Shown here: positions 26,311 to 39,005 of the stretch, piece after piece | Layout: each line of letters begins with the position of its first letter | How positions within the stretch are numbered: the first letter of the stretch is position 1 | Origin: Oxytricha trifallax | Lineage: Eukaryota; Ciliophora; Spirotrichea; Sporadotrichida; Oxytrichidae | DNA length: 64,000 nt | NCBI GenBank assembly: GCA_000711775.1 | Contig: ARYC01017257.1 | Span: 55,219 to 119,218 of the forward strand | Direction of reading: 5' to 3' | Notes under the pieces: model-generated | What the model saw: only the letters and a program-made list of their open reading frames with translations | What the model was told of the DNA's origin: nothing | The model's database searches: none | Translations under genes and position numbers: made by a program

Positions 26311-29300
26311 CATTAATATTAGTGTTATTTTTCATAAATATTAATTTCCAAATAACTTAACCAATTAACTAACTAATATGAAATTAATATTTTAATTTTA
26401 AGGAGTAGACAATCATATTCTTATAAACCTGAAATATTAAATTAACAAAATTTTGTTTTAACAAATTGTCAATTAAAATTTAAAGATATTTATTCGATTT
26501 GAATAGACTAATAATGCTAAGGTATTTTAAGTGAAATGGGTTCCTTCATAATAATTCAAGTGATTTTATAATAATCTTAATTAAAAGAATAATTTTACAG
26601 TATTAAGTTTCTAAAAAGAATTGAAATATTTTAATATAAATTTCAACAATTTATAAAATCAATTTTAATATAATTAATTAGGCAAAATTAACTGTTTTAA
26701 TTATTAATATGGTAATAAGATTTATAGAATTATTAATATAAATATAATTAAATAATTATTTATTTCTACTTCGTTATTCAATTATTTAATAAATATAAAT
26801 ACTGATGTAAAAACATACAAATTCATTTAGTTATATTAGTAACTTAACATAATTCAGATTATTCAATTTTGTTAAAAAATTAAGTTTTAGATAAAATTCA
26901 TTTTATTGAGTAAAGTATTATTAAGCAAGTTAAGCATAAAAAATTATTTTAATAAATTTGATCTTGAATTCCTACTTAAGTTATAACAAATTTTTATTAA
27001 ATCTATGATCCTACTAATTATTGAAAATTTAAGAGGGACCTCAGTTTGAAGAGCTATTAGATTAACAGCTGCAAATTTATTATAATTGCCAAGGTTCATG
27101 AATTTGATTCTATTTTTATAAAAAACCTGGGTAAAAAACTTTAAATTGCCTTTCAAATAATTAGCAGGAATAAGTTACATTCTTCACTTAAAAACAATTA
27201 TAAAATATTAATTAATTTTGTTTATTTAAAAACAAGATTAGCTTGCTTATAAAACAAATATGCAAGTAATTAATTTTTATATGATTATCTCGTCCTATCT
27301 ATCACTCCCAACTCTTTTTTAATTATTATAAATTTAATATTAAATTTTTAAATCAGTGATTACTTCATCAATTTAATTTATATTAAATATAAATAAAAAC
27401 ATTTCTAATAAATAATACTCTAAAAATATTAAAATTTTAAAACAAATTAATTCATATTTTTAAATTATTTTAATTACAGATTATTGGTATTTTTATAGTA
27501 TTTAAAAAAAAAATTTTCTAATTATTTAAAATATTTATATGATTAAATAGCAATAAAAAAGGTGGAAGAAAATACATTGTTTGTACTTTAAAATTAATAT
27601 AAATTTAAGAAAAAATCATTAATAATTAAAATATCTAACCAAAAATTAATTTTTAATTATATCAATTCAACTTATGGAAAAGTTAATATTATCAATTTAG
27701 GAATAAATTAATATAATATTCTAAATTCAAAAATAGTGATTTTAATAGTACTTAGATATTTATAACTTATGATAATATAATTTCAAAGATTATTTTCTAA
27801 TTGGAAATGAGTTTAATAATTTGAAAATAAAATAAAAAATTATTAACAAAAATATTTACATATTTGATTACAATGAAAATTAATAAAATCTAAGCATCTC
27901 TTATATAAGAAAGAAGCTAACTGGATAGAAAGCTACAGCTAAAGATAAGCATGAATTGAAAGACTTGAGATACAAGAAATAGAAAAGATAGTGTCAATTG
28001 TAAAAGAATAGAAAACTAAAGTTATTTGATTTAATAAATATATATTTAATTAAGTGTGTGTCAAAAGATTCATATATAAATTATAATTGTACTTTTTATA
28101 AATAAAAAATTTACTTTATTTAACTTGCATGTATTGAAAAATAATTCATATTCAATTTAATTTAATTTTTTTTAATTTTTAAAATGTAAAATTAATTATA
28201 AATTAAGTTATATTCTAAGTTTAAGTATATAAATAAAAGGAAGATATTTATTCACTAAAATTATTGATTAAATTAATTTAAATATATTAAATATCCCTAA
28301 TATACTTGATAAGCAATAAATACATTTGCTTGTTAAAATATCTTTATTATAAATAATAAATTATTATAAAATTGAGTATAAATTTAAATTTTAAATAAAA
28401 CAAAATATATATTTATTATAAATAATGTTGCCGAAATGAGTCCTTATATTTTAAAATTTATTTTAATTAATTGAAAATCTATAACTAGCTAATTTTACTA
28501 ATAAAAATAAACAAAATTAATTTTGTTTATTTTTATCAAGCTTCTTGAGAGGATTCTGTATTTTTTAAAAATTAAATCAAATATAAAAGTTGTTTAATAA
28601 TTTTATAAGAATTTATATATTTAATAACCTTTCCAGATTTGAAAAAGTCATAAACAATTTATATAATTTTTATTTTAAATAATATTAATATATAAAAAAT
28701 TAAAAATAAATCTGTAAATTTTTATTAAAAAATTGTATTTATGTAATATTATCAATTGATTTTTACATAACATATATTAATACAATATAAAAATATTAAT
28801 TATAAGTAATGGATACATGCAAGAGCTAATTTTTTAATAAAGTCATGAAACAAAAGTATTTTTTTAGAATTATTAGATCCAATGTTTGTAAATCTTTTTT
28901 TCAGAAATACAAAAAAATCTGTTAAAATAATAATTCATAAAATATATATATATTATCTATAATTTTTAATATTAAGTATAATTAAATTACAATACTATTT
29001 ATCTTAAACATTTTATTTCTTCTTAATATTTTGATTGTCTGTATTTTTCATTCAATAAAATTTTATTTTAATAATATTATTTTGATATGACTTATACAAT
29101 ATACAATCTATTGTAATATATTTTTTCTTCATCTATAAATTTTTAAATTAATATATAATATTTTAAATGATTTATGTAATAATTAGGAAGAACTATTATA
29201 ATTAATTATGGTATAATTATAAATAAATAACTTAGAAAAACAAGCTAAATGAATTAGGGCATTCCTTACATTTTTAACTATAGATTTGAGAATAACTTAT

Positions 29301-29650
29301 AAGCTGCAATAAAAGAGATAATATATCTACTAGTACAAATAGAATTTAATTTTACATGATATATGGATCTTAATTGTCACAGAAAATTTAATTAGAGATC
29401 AGAAAAAAATAAAGCTATTTAAAACTTAACTAATAAAATATAATATTTTCTGTTAGATTTCAAGACTTATTATGAATTATTTAAAATTAAATATCTATTT
29501 CATATAAGTTTGATCTTTGAAATTAAAATTGCTAGAAGTAAATGAAATCTAAAATTATTCGAAGATAAAAATAAATTGAATTATTTACATAAACTTATAG
29601 ATAAAATGGATATTTGCAAAAACGAAGATTATCTAATCAGCTCTTAACAT
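26311..29650. other. AT-rich non-coding DNA
   Basis: No gene seen. It includes a perfect 36-bp palindrome at 28501-28536 (18-bp arms ending AACAAAATT), too AT-rich to be meaningful alone. Confidence 0.5.
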
Positions 29651-29870
29651 TTAGCTAAAATAGCATAATAATAGTAAAATAAATCAATTAATCAACTTAA
29701 CTCATTTCTTTTTATTTATATTGATATTTATATATTTTTAGGTACTCTACCGCAAAACAGCCAAAATGCGGTAGAGTACCTAAAAATATATAAATATCAA
29801 TATAAATAAAAAGAAATGAGTTAAGTTGATTAATTGATTTATTTTACTATTATTATGCTATTTTAGCTAA
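29651..29870. repeat. Perfect 104-bp-arm inverted repeat with 12-nt loop
   Basis: 29651-29754 and 29767-29870 are exact reverse complements over all 104 positions, with loop AAACAGCCAAAA. The arm tips read GGTACTCTACCGCA. The flanks are unrelated. It could be a miniature foldback element, a cruciform or hairpin signal, or a fold-back library/assembly artefact; perfect identity in otherwise decayed DNA means very recent origin or artefact. Confidence 0.95.
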
Positions 29871-32154
29871 TTATCAAACTATCGAAATAATAAGCTTATA
29901 ATAATTTGTAATAAAATATTGAAAATACCATTATAAGATTTGAAATAAAATGAGAGTAAAATCTAATTATTTAAACTTTGACTTTAATTTACTAAATTTA
30001 AATTGCTTTTACTTTTTCTTCAATTATTAACCTACTTCAATTTCATTATTATGTATTCAGTATTATATCAACATCTAAATTTTTATCTTTGCATCATTAT
30101 CTATCACAGATATAATCTTCTTAGACATTTACAATATAATAAGATGAATCGCTGTAGTTTTAGCATAAAAAAATTATTTTTTCTAATAAAAGCTACACTG
30201 CAAAAGGGTATATTTTCAAATATAATATTTCTCACTAATTGAAGTTGATTAATTTATATTACTAAAAAATTATTCTTATAAAAAATTTGTATAGTCACTA
30301 AATTTACATCGAGCAATCGACACTTAATCATATTTTTAACTTTTCATAAATTCATATATCCTTTAAATTATAAAAAATTAAAGCAATTTAATGCCTAATT
30401 TTATTTAAATATTTATATATGATTAGTTCTATAATTATTTTTATTATTAATTGATAAATACTTTACAATAGGACATGGAATTAGAGTAATATCTATTTGT
30501 CGAAGTTGCTATAATTTATTTAGATATGCTAACAATAATTATAATAAGAAATTATTTTTATTTTTTATGCTTTAGCAAATTTTGTTTTAGTAAAAAATTC
30601 AAAAGCTGACAAAAATTAATATTATTTTTAAAATCCATTTAAAATATATTGATTTTAAATATTAATTTTATTTATAAAATTGTAATTTTAACTTTAAATT
30701 AACTAACATATTAAATAAAAATATTTAAAGTGGAATATAAATAATTTCAAAGAAAATGTTAATCAAGATACTTGACAAAATTAACATATTAATATTCACA
30801 AAATGAAATGGTGACAACTTAATTAAACAATAAATAAAAAAATTACAGAAGAAAAGGATTATTTTAAAATAATATATTTATTAATCTTAATATTCAAATA
30901 ATTTATAATATTCAATAAACGTTAATATTTTAAATACAAGTTCTAAATGATTTATATTACTTTCTTTATATTAAATAATCAATGCATCTTTTGAGAGTCT
31001 GTTCAGAAATTATATCTTTATCTTAAAGAATATTATTTTTAAGTATGTCTTTTTTAAAAATTAAATAATAGATAAGTCTGAATATAATTTTATTTCTTAA
31101 TATTTTTGGTGAGACTTTTAATTGCTTTTACATAATCATTCATTAAATTATATTCTATTATTTTAAATAATAAAAATAATATTTTTAATTCAAATGAAAT
31201 ATTAAATTAATTGATTATTAAATCAATTTTATAATAAAAAGATTAATTTTGTTAATTCAATCATTTTTTAAAAATAAAAATTGCATATATTAATTAAAGT
31301 TTAGAAATTTAATATTGAAATATTATTATTTTTTTTAAAAAATAGATGCAATAAAATATTTTTTATTAGTATATATTTTATTATAAGTTTTAATTTTAAT
31401 TTATATTTTTATTTTACTATGATTTTAAATATAATTATTTACTACGACTATATCACAATATAATTGAATGTACATTAATATTTTCATACAGTTTAGCTGC
31501 CTAATAGATTTGAAGTTACTTAAATAAAAATAAAAATAATTTTAGAATAAATCCAAAAATATGTGTGAGAACTCTTAAAATTAAATAAAGCTGTGTAATA
31601 TATTCATAAATTTACAAAATCTTAATAGAATAGATGAGCAAAATCAAATTATACTTGTAAACTAGATTCATCAACAATTAAATCACTTATAATATAGCTT
31701 AATTATTAATTCCTTCAGTGCATAATTTTTTTTATTGATTTTTCTTAATATATATACTTTAATTCTTTTAAAGAATATCTTATCATTCTAATTGTTTTAA
31801 TGAATTTCCATAATTTAAATAAAGTGCACAAAATATCTATTTTAAATAGTTTTAAATATAAAGATTTTAGTTTATTAAGATATTTAAATAAAAATATTGT
31901 TAAATTATAGGATGTTCATTATAAATCAAATTGGTATCATTAAATTTTATATTTAAATTATTTATATTCCAAAAATTTTAATTTTAATTTTTTTATATAA
32001 TAATGCAATTTATAATAAAATAAATATATAAAAATATATAAAATCAATAATAAACTTATTTTAAATACTCTAAATTTTTTAATTATTTACATAAATCTAT
32101 TTATTTAATAAATTAATAAAAATGTAATGTTTTTCAAATTTATTATGTTTATAA
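29871..32154. other. AT-rich non-coding DNA
   Basis: No supportable gene. The 79-codon standard-code frame at 30003-30242 has the Leu/Phe/Ile/Tyr composition expected of random AT-rich DNA. Confidence 0.45.
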
Positions 32155-32345
32155 TTTTCTACCACTCTGTGTTAGGGACTGAAGCTACCATAGCGAAAGG
32201 ATAGAGACTACATAGTAGTAGGAATGCGAAATGTTTCAAAATAATTTTATCTGGATAATATAATTATAATATTATTTTTATTGTTAAACCAAATTTATTT
32301 GTAAAACATCCTGAAACTCTGAACCTGAGATGAACCTCCGAGTAA
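32155..32345. other. GC-richer island of unknown nature
   Basis: Two short GC-richer patches (about 32160-32235 and 32305-32345) in AT-rich surroundings. No frame or RNA fold convinced me. It could be a degraded repeat or gene fragment. Confidence 0.25.
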
Positions 32346-34213
32346 TTATTATTTTATTAAGTTTAATTTGCTTTTGATTTAATTATAAATTAAAATCATC
32401 AATAAATAATATTAAATTGGAAAAAGAAATTTATTGTCTATTTAAATGAAGTAGAATCTTTCAAAAAGAAATAAATTAAAAATATTATACATTTATGATT
32501 ATATCTCAAGGATATGTTTAAATTATAATTAAAAAAATTAGAAATAAGTAATTTATAAATTAAAAATCTCTCTTGAAGTGATTAATTTAAAAAGAAAATC
32601 TAGAAGATTAAATAATAAAAATAAGAAAAAATGGAAAATTTTTATGTTAATCAAACATATAACAATAATTCTTTAAATAAATTTTGTTTACAGAAGTCTC
32701 TTACTTAAAATTAAAACATTATAGATTTAGCGGTTCGCTTTTTTTAAGATAATTATTGTCAAGGTGAAAGATTATAATAAAATGATACAATATGAAAGAT
32801 CTAGTTCCATTTCTATGCCTTACATAAAATAATATAATAATTATTAAAATAATGTAATGATAAAAACTTCTTAACAAATTAAACTTAATTTATTTATAAA
32901 ATATTGAATTTTATTATTTTTTATTTAAATATATGTTCCATAAACAAGAATCTTAAAGTATTTTATTGACAAACTTTTATATTTTTTTCTTTACTAATTT
33001 ATTAATCATTAATCTAAGCTTCACAATTTAAAAAATTGCAAATTATATAAAATTTATAATTTAATTACATATTTTATTATATATTAAAAGCAATTAAACT
33101 TTAATAATAAATTTAAATTATATTTATTTTATTAATTTCAAAAATGAAGCTCTTTAGTTATTAATTATTATTCTTTTTCCATTAAATAATATTATTTAAT
33201 ATTATTTTATCCAATGATTACATTTAAAAAACTTCGGCAAACTAATCATTTAGAATTAAGTTGGAGTATTTTATAGAAATTGATACTTAAATATTCCTTA
33301 AAGCCATTTTATTAATTTGGAAATAAAAACAGCTCATATTTATTTTTATTAATTATATTAATATTGTTTATGAATTAAGATCAAATCATATTGTAATAAT
33401 ATATTTATTTTGTTTTATATTATTTGATATTGTTTAATAATATAGAATTTATTTTTTTTATCAAATAATATTTTTTTAATTTTTTTATTCTTGATTAAAT
33501 AAATGTCAAACTAAAATAAAATAGTTTACTTAGAATCAACAGACAAATTTATATGTTTAATTTAACATAGAAATATACAATTTTTTAGGAGTAACTAAGA
33601 TTTTTGAGAGTTTAAAATATTTATAATAAAATATTATTTCAAATTATTTTATAGTGTAAACTATTTAAAGATTTTAAGAGCAATATAGTTAAATTATTAA
33701 ATATATTGTGTAAAATTTAATACATTTATTTGATATCAAATTTTTAATTGCATTTAATAAGTTATTGAATTTTACTAATCATTTAATTAAAGTAAAAAAC
33801 CAATTTATATGGTATTATTTGGAAATTCAAATTATTTAATATTATTAGTAATCCACAAATCAAATATAAATTTATTATCTAGTTTTTAATGTTCTATAAA
33901 CTTACTCAACAAGTGTAAGATAAACAATCACTTAGTTTATTTTAAAACTAAAACATTAAGTAGGTAACATGTAAAAAGCATAAAAAATAGTTTTATAATT
34001 TTTTATGTATTAAAATTAACAATGTTTTGATAATTAAATTGGCTTATTTTCTATAATTATAAATCTATGTTTTGAAATCATTAATAATTTAATGATTATT
34101 CAAAATTATTCGCTATGCTTAATATTAAAATTTAAAATATTATTCGAATTTTATAATAAAATTAGAAATTAAAATGTGTAGTATAATATATTAATTTGAT
34201 CAATAGAACTTAT
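32346..34213. other. AT-rich non-coding DNA
   Basis: Nothing recognisable was found before the second G/C-tract element. Confidence 0.5.
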
Positions 34214-34731
34214 GGGGGGGGAAGTTTCCTGCACCGGTTTATTATAAAAAAAATTTTTAGGTTAGTTTCCTGCACTAAATTTTTTTTCATTTTTAGAATT
34301 CGATTTTTATCACATTATCAACAAAATTTTATACTATTTTATATAATTACTTAATCTATTCTTCAATTAATCAATATGTTTTTTAACATGGAATCTAATC
34401 ACCACCCAAGCAATGATGAAATTTATCCACTATATAGATTCCATATGATATTAGTAGACTTCTGTATCTCAACCATAATATTGTTCTCTCTGCACTAATG
34501 AAATTCCAAAAATTTTATCCAATTGTTGTTAAAATTCTAATTATTTCTTTCAATGGTATATAATATTAGATAATGTATAACACTATATTTTCATGAAGTT
34601 CGCATATGATATAAAAAATATCTTAAAATTTATGGGTTGTAAAAAAATTTTATTGTTAAAGTTATGAAATTTTACATATAAAAAAATGCAGGAAACTATC
34701 ACGAGTGCAGGAAACTTTCCCCCCCCCCCCC
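34214..34731. mobile_element. 518-bp foldback (MITE-like) element with G8/C13 ends, copy 2
   Basis: Same family as 5288-5795: G8 then AAGTTTCCTGCACCGG at the left, GTGCAGGAAACTTT then a C tract at the right, each end with two copies of the motif. It lies 193 bp from the kinase-gene end of TBE-B, mirroring the first copy beside TBE-A, although the DNA between element and TBE is not similar in the two places. Confidence 0.85.
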
Positions 34732-34924
34732 TTAAATTTTATTTAAAATATAAAAATATATTTATAAAAGATTATTATGTCAAAATTTCCTATCATCAAG
34801 AAATTATTTGCATTATTTTCAAAAATAATATACTTTATTTTTTTTAAGATAGTGTATTATATTTTAATATTAAATGGGAGAGGACTTCTCAAAAATAAAT
34901 TAAGAATATTTTTAATAATACATT

Positions 34925-35003
34925 CAAAACCCCAAAACCCCTTAATGAGGTTTATAAGTGCTTTGATTTGTAGGGAATTTGTTAGGGGTTGGGGTTATTA
35001 ATA
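34925..35003 (+). repeat. TBE-B left terminal inverted repeat
   Basis: CAAAACCCCAAAACCCC, then TTAATGAGG, a TTTATAAGTGCTTTG block, and GGGGTTGGGGTTATTAAT. It pairs with 38919-38995. The standard-code ORF over 34777-35001 reads through this repeat and is not a gene. Confidence 0.93.
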
Positions 35004-35043
35004 GGTTTTAATGTGAAATTTATAGTAAATGTATTTAATTTAA

Positions 35044-36491
35044 TCACTCAAAATGCACTTTTGGATCATGTGGGAGAGGTCTGAAGTTTATTTTACTTAA
35101 CCACAACTCTATCTTCTCTAATGTTATGTCTGATCTAGAGTTTGGTTTTAAGATTATTGATTCTGCCATTTATTTTAATGATTGAGATACTCTGTTTTTG
35201 TCTATAAATTACTTGATTCTTTACTTAGCATCTTTCTCACACCTTGTAGAGTAGTAATCATTCCGAGGCATGTCGCACTCTATTATTATTGCTGCTAAAG
35301 CCCACACATCCCCATTGATAGTCTCCATCTCTCCAGTCTTCTCTTTCAGGATAATAGCCTGGAGTTCCCATAACACTTTCTAGCCTTGATACTTCTACCC
35401 TTAAAGCTCTGTTGAAGTCAATAATTGTCACTCTTACAGGTGAGAAGTTTATCATGATATTCTCTGGTTTCAAATCTCTATGAACAAAGCCTAACTTATG
35501 TAGCTCTTTTATACCTTGTAAGGTTTAAGTTGCTATCAAAGCAAGCTACTTATGATTCCTTTGATCAGTAATAAAATCTCTGAGGGTCATTTCATAGAGT
35601 GGGAGTCTGAAAGCAATATGATCCTTCGCAAGGAGAACAGCATCTAGCTTGATTAAGTAACTACACTCTTTAAACTTTGCTTGAGTGAGTACTTGATACT
35701 CATCTGTGAACTCCATCTAATATTTATCATCTCTTAAGAGATACTTGAAGGGATACACCTTGTATGCATACTGATGATCATTGATAACTTTCTTATCAAA
35801 GGAGTCTTCTAATATAAGGTAGCTTTAAAGTGAAGTGTCTAGGTCTACTTAGGCAAGAACTGGAATCTTTTTATATTGAATTTTAATCATAATCTTTGTG
35901 ATTTCAGATGCTGGTAGGTTGCGTGATTTCCTCACATATTCTGATTCACAAGCTTGTTCGAGCTCTACCATTTTCGAAGATTCTCTTGCTTTTCTTTTGT
36001 TAAGTAGCTTCAATTCATCTTCATGCTTTTCAATCTCTAAATCTTTCTTGTGAGCTTTTAAAAGATGCTTCCTAAATCTCTAGTATGAGCATACTGCTTA
36101 TGGCACTCGAAGCAATCATATTTCCGTCGATTTTATCGTGCTTTAAGTATACTGTTGGCTAGGCTTCTCTATGCTCTTTCATATGCCTATACCAACTAGA
36201 TTTATGAGCGAAGTCCCTCTCACACTTCTCACAAAAGTATACTTCTACTTCTTCAGTTTGTATAGGAATTTCATTCATACCTTTCTCCTCTTCTCTGTCT
36301 CCCACACACTTGTTTGCCATTTATTTTCTATTATTAATTTCTATTTTAATAACAGAGACCTCAAGTGATAGCTCTGGTAGTTCTTTATGAGAATTCATCT
36401 CGCAGCTATCGCACTTTTTATTGCTCCCAAAGGTAAGTCTCATTTAGTTATATGGAAGTGCTGTTGTTTTTCTTAAAATGTTAGCGCTCAT
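35044..36491 (-). pseudogene. TBE-B 57-kDa zinc-finger/kinase protein, frame-shifted
   Basis: 1448 bp from ATG (36491) to TGA (35044-35046), about 482 codons, the expected 57-kDa size. It carries an N-terminal CDSC motif, the C2H2 finger FCEKCERDFAHKSSWYRHMKEH, a second finger, a charged linker, and a kinase domain with HRDLKPENIMINFSPVRV, IIDFNRA (in place of DFG) and PGYYPEREDW. Single-base deletions lie in the second finger (after GACGGAAA near 36123, and in AGATTTAGGAAGC near 36072). Unlike TBE-A, the C-terminal Trp codon is intact and the stop lies at the family position. The 35258-35473 standard-code ORF is an internal fragment. Confidence 0.9.
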
Positions 36492-36972
36492 ATTTAAATT
36501 TGAATTTAAAATTATAAAACTGCCTCTATAACTGAGAGCTTATATGAGAGCTTCCCAAGCCTACAAGTTTCAAGGGAAGTTCTTACAGTATAAGAGAAGA
36601 ATTATGAGTATTAAGAGACGATCCAGCTCTAAATATGGGTGAGGAAGTAACCATTTTTACTTTCAATAATAAGTTGATTATAGTACGTACAGATTTAGGA
36701 GGTGCACTTAATTAAGTACGTACTGCTTTAGGAGGTATTTTGTGATTTTATGATTAAAATTAGGGTGCTCCTAATTAAGTACTAGCTTTAATTAATGCTC
36801 CTAATTAAGTACTCGCATTTTAGGAGTTGCTCCTAATTAAGTACGTACCAATTTAAATTAAAAAATATGGAACTATAACAGTAGAATTTGATATCAATCT
36901 CTCAAGTTGAAACCAGTTCTCAAAACCTTCTCCATATCCTTCTTAGAGGTTGACCTCCTATAGGATGCCCAT
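36361..36972 (-). CDS. Possible fourth TBE gene in TBE-B (203 codons, no TGA)
   Basis: A frame opens with MGILQEVNL at 36972 and runs without TGA to 36361-36363, with TAA/TAG as Gln. It crosses the whole region between the 22-kDa and kinase genes and overlaps the kinase start by about 130 bp in another frame. The repeated DNA units of this region encode repeated ASTQLGA-like units in this frame. TBE-D has a 157-codon frame from the same start. Beyond the first nine residues the B and D products are barely alike, so conserved leader DNA is the main alternative. In AT-rich DNA with only TGA as stop, chance frames of this size occur. Confidence 0.35.
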
Positions 36973-37055
36973 ATTTAATAGTAAGTTTTACAGAGGTATA
37001 TAATTGAAATCAATAAACTTAAGTTTGAATATCATTTCTTAGATCTGTAAACAAG
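36492..37055. promoter_or_regulatory. TBE-B bidirectional intergenic region with GTAC/AGGAGC repeats
   Basis: Counterpart of 2974-3538. From about 36680 to 36855 it holds at least five units combining (A/G)GTAC(G/T)TA with TTAATTAGGAGC or its complement. The region separates divergent genes and probably holds both promoters. Confidence 0.4.
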
Positions 37056-37636
37056 ATGGAGTCAATGAATGATGTAATGAAAAGAGTGCAAGCACAAGAA
37101 TTGATTCAGAGATTTAGAAGCAAGGAGGATTTGCACCGCTACTTAGTGCAGCAAGGTAATAAACTCATAGTTGCTAATTTTGATTATGTAGTTGGTTTGT
37201 TCTTGCCAACGATGGAAGGTACCAAAATTTCCTTTCTAAGGGCGATACTCTGCGAAGAGGAAAGCATTGAAAACTTAAGATGTAAAGTTTGCAGAGATTC
37301 CAAACTATCCAGAAATCTCAGTGACTAACTTATATGATGATGCTTTGAAAAGACCCATAGGTTTCGCAGTACCTGCCTACTAAGAAGCAGTTGTCAAATA
37401 AACTAACTGAAAGAAACTATTTCTTTGGCATACTTGCAACAATCAAAGGTGATTACTTGAAAGAAATTATCCAAGAATCTCATAAGAAAAGGTACAGCAT
37501 CTCTTCAGAAGATAAGGACAAACAAGGGATCAAGATAAGTGAGAGCTGGCTATCAGAGCTGCAGAAGCATCCTTATATTTCAAGTAAGATTTGTAGCTTA
37601 ACTCTTTAGAAAAATCTGGTACTGGCATCTTCTTGA
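37056..37636 (+). pseudogene. TBE-B 22-kDa protein, frame-shifted
   Basis: Same start (MESMNDVMKRVQAQEL) and same stop position as the intact TBE-A gene. Two bases are missing at about 37260 (GAAGAGGAAAGC against GAAGAGAAGAAAGC), which throws the frame, and the segment at 37345-37375 has further small differences. The C-terminal part resumes at about 37391. Divergent from the kinase gene and convergent with the transposase gene. Confidence 0.88.
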
Positions 37637-37853
37637 TGAAGGAATAGAGCAAGCTTCACAGAGAGTGAAAGTCGAAGACAAAGTATGAAGTTAGCAAGAG
37701 AGACTTTATTCTAATATTTAGCCTCCAGAGTCAATGAACATAGATGCAGGAGCTGGCAGCAAGAGAAGAAACTTAGGAGGAGGGAAGCAAGAAATAGAAG
37801 AAAAGAAAGAGAAGCCAGCTTTCTCTAAAGAATTTTAAATTTGACTTAAATAT

Positions 37854-38914
37854 TCATTAACTTAACTACAAAACTTATTTATATACATTCACTCTCCCTC
37901 CTTTAGCACACTTTAAACCAATTATTATCTACTCTCTTCGCTGAGCTTTTAATAAAGTCTACTGTATCGATAGGTAGGTCATGCATCAAGTGATATAGCA
38001 GCAGTTTCTTGTAACGACCTTTTAATATTCCCCAGTAGAACTCAATTCCATTAAACTATGGACTGTAAGGTACGTTGACACTGCCGTTATTCTAAGTTGT
38101 TCATAACTCTTCCTTGTTTCTTTGGTCTTATGAACAGAAAGATTATCAACGAACAGTATAATCTCTTATTCAGGGTACTTCTCTCTCAGCTGTTCTAAGA
38201 ACTTTAAATACTACTCTGTCTTAATAGAGCGAGGATGAATAAGATAAGTTTCTAAACAGTATCCTCGCTAATTCCTCCAAGAATAGCCATTGTTTATACC
38301 TTGACTTTCTAGTCATATACTTCTATGTTGCTATGCCTCTAATACCAAGACTTCTAGATGAAAGTGTTGAATGTAAACACAGCCTCGTCAGCATGGATAA
38401 ACTTAATATTATTCAATTAGGCTCTCTGCATTTAATTATAAATATAATTTAAGTTGTTGTTGTAAAATGGCAGAGTGAAATCAATTACTCTCTTGATACG
38501 ATTTACACCTTTGTAAGAGATACCGCTTCGTTTATAAATGTTTGCAACAGACTATGCAGACATCTTCAACTCAGGGAACTGGCGATGAAACATAATAGCT
38601 CGTTAGTCGAGAGAGAAGTGAGCCCAATACTTCAAAGTTTTTTCATTAATAAGATAGTCAATATGCTTCTATAGAAACTTTGACTACCTATTAGGCTAAG
38701 AATTCAGCTATTATTGCTCTAATTACACAGCTTTCAAGCAGTGAGAGCGAACAGTTGAGGGACTACACTTTAAGAGCAGTGCAATAGACTTATAGTTCAG
38801 TACTGGTTTAAGTTATTCACTGTATATATCACATCCATAACGCAGTTTAAACACTAAATCTATATACTCTTCATCATAAATAGACCCCAAAAGCTTGCTA
38901 TTTTAGTCTCGCAT
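37854..38914 (-). pseudogene. TBE-B 42-kDa transposase, two deletions in the catalytic half
   Basis: ATG at 38914, TGA at 37854-37856, 353 codons: full 42-kDa length. The N-terminal 220 residues read without interruption, including a probable DNA-binding segment (LLLKCSPSTVRSHCL resembles a helix-turn-helix) and the first catalytic motif HADEAVF with Asp-1 intact. The second motif FVDNLSVH and the YSPxFNGIEFYWG motif are present but in shifted frames. One base is missing near 38247 (GATACTGTTTAG against GATGCTGGTTTAG) and another near 38080. About one codon in fifteen is TAA or TAG, which fixes the genetic code. Confidence 0.92.
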
Positions 38915-38918
38915 TTAA

Positions 38919-38995
38919 TTAATAACCCCAACCCCTAACAAATTCCCTACAAATCAAAGCACTTATAAACCTCATTAAGGGGTTTTGGGGTTTTG
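38919..38995 (-). repeat. TBE-B right terminal inverted repeat
   Basis: Reverse complement of 34925-35003, ending GGGGTTTTGGGGTTTTG before the ATT duplication at 38996-38998. Confidence 0.93.
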
Positions 38996-39005
38996 ATTAA
39001 ATTAT

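Larger units (their letters stand above)
34925..38995 (-). mobile_element. TBE transposon copy B
   Basis: A complete 4071-bp TBE with matching ATT duplications (34922-34924 and 38996-38998) and terminal inverted repeats of about 78 bp, the published TBE1 length, each with two C4A4/G4T4 units. Read on the minus strand, it has the same gene order as TBE-A: transposase 38914-37854, the 22-kDa gene on the opposite strand, and kinase 36491-35044. The 42-kDa and 57-kDa gene lengths (353 and 482 codons) match the known products exactly. It is better preserved than TBE-A, but every gene has one or more single-base or two-base deletions. Confidence 0.95.

Noticed and set aside
30003..30242. Small membrane protein at 30003-30242
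   Set aside because: Leu/Phe/Ile/Tyr-rich composition is expected from random AT-rich DNA; no homologous frame or start context.
34777..35001. Plus-strand ORF at 34777-35001
   Set aside because: It runs from AT-rich flank straight through the TBE-B terminal repeat and has a hydrophobic AT-driven composition.
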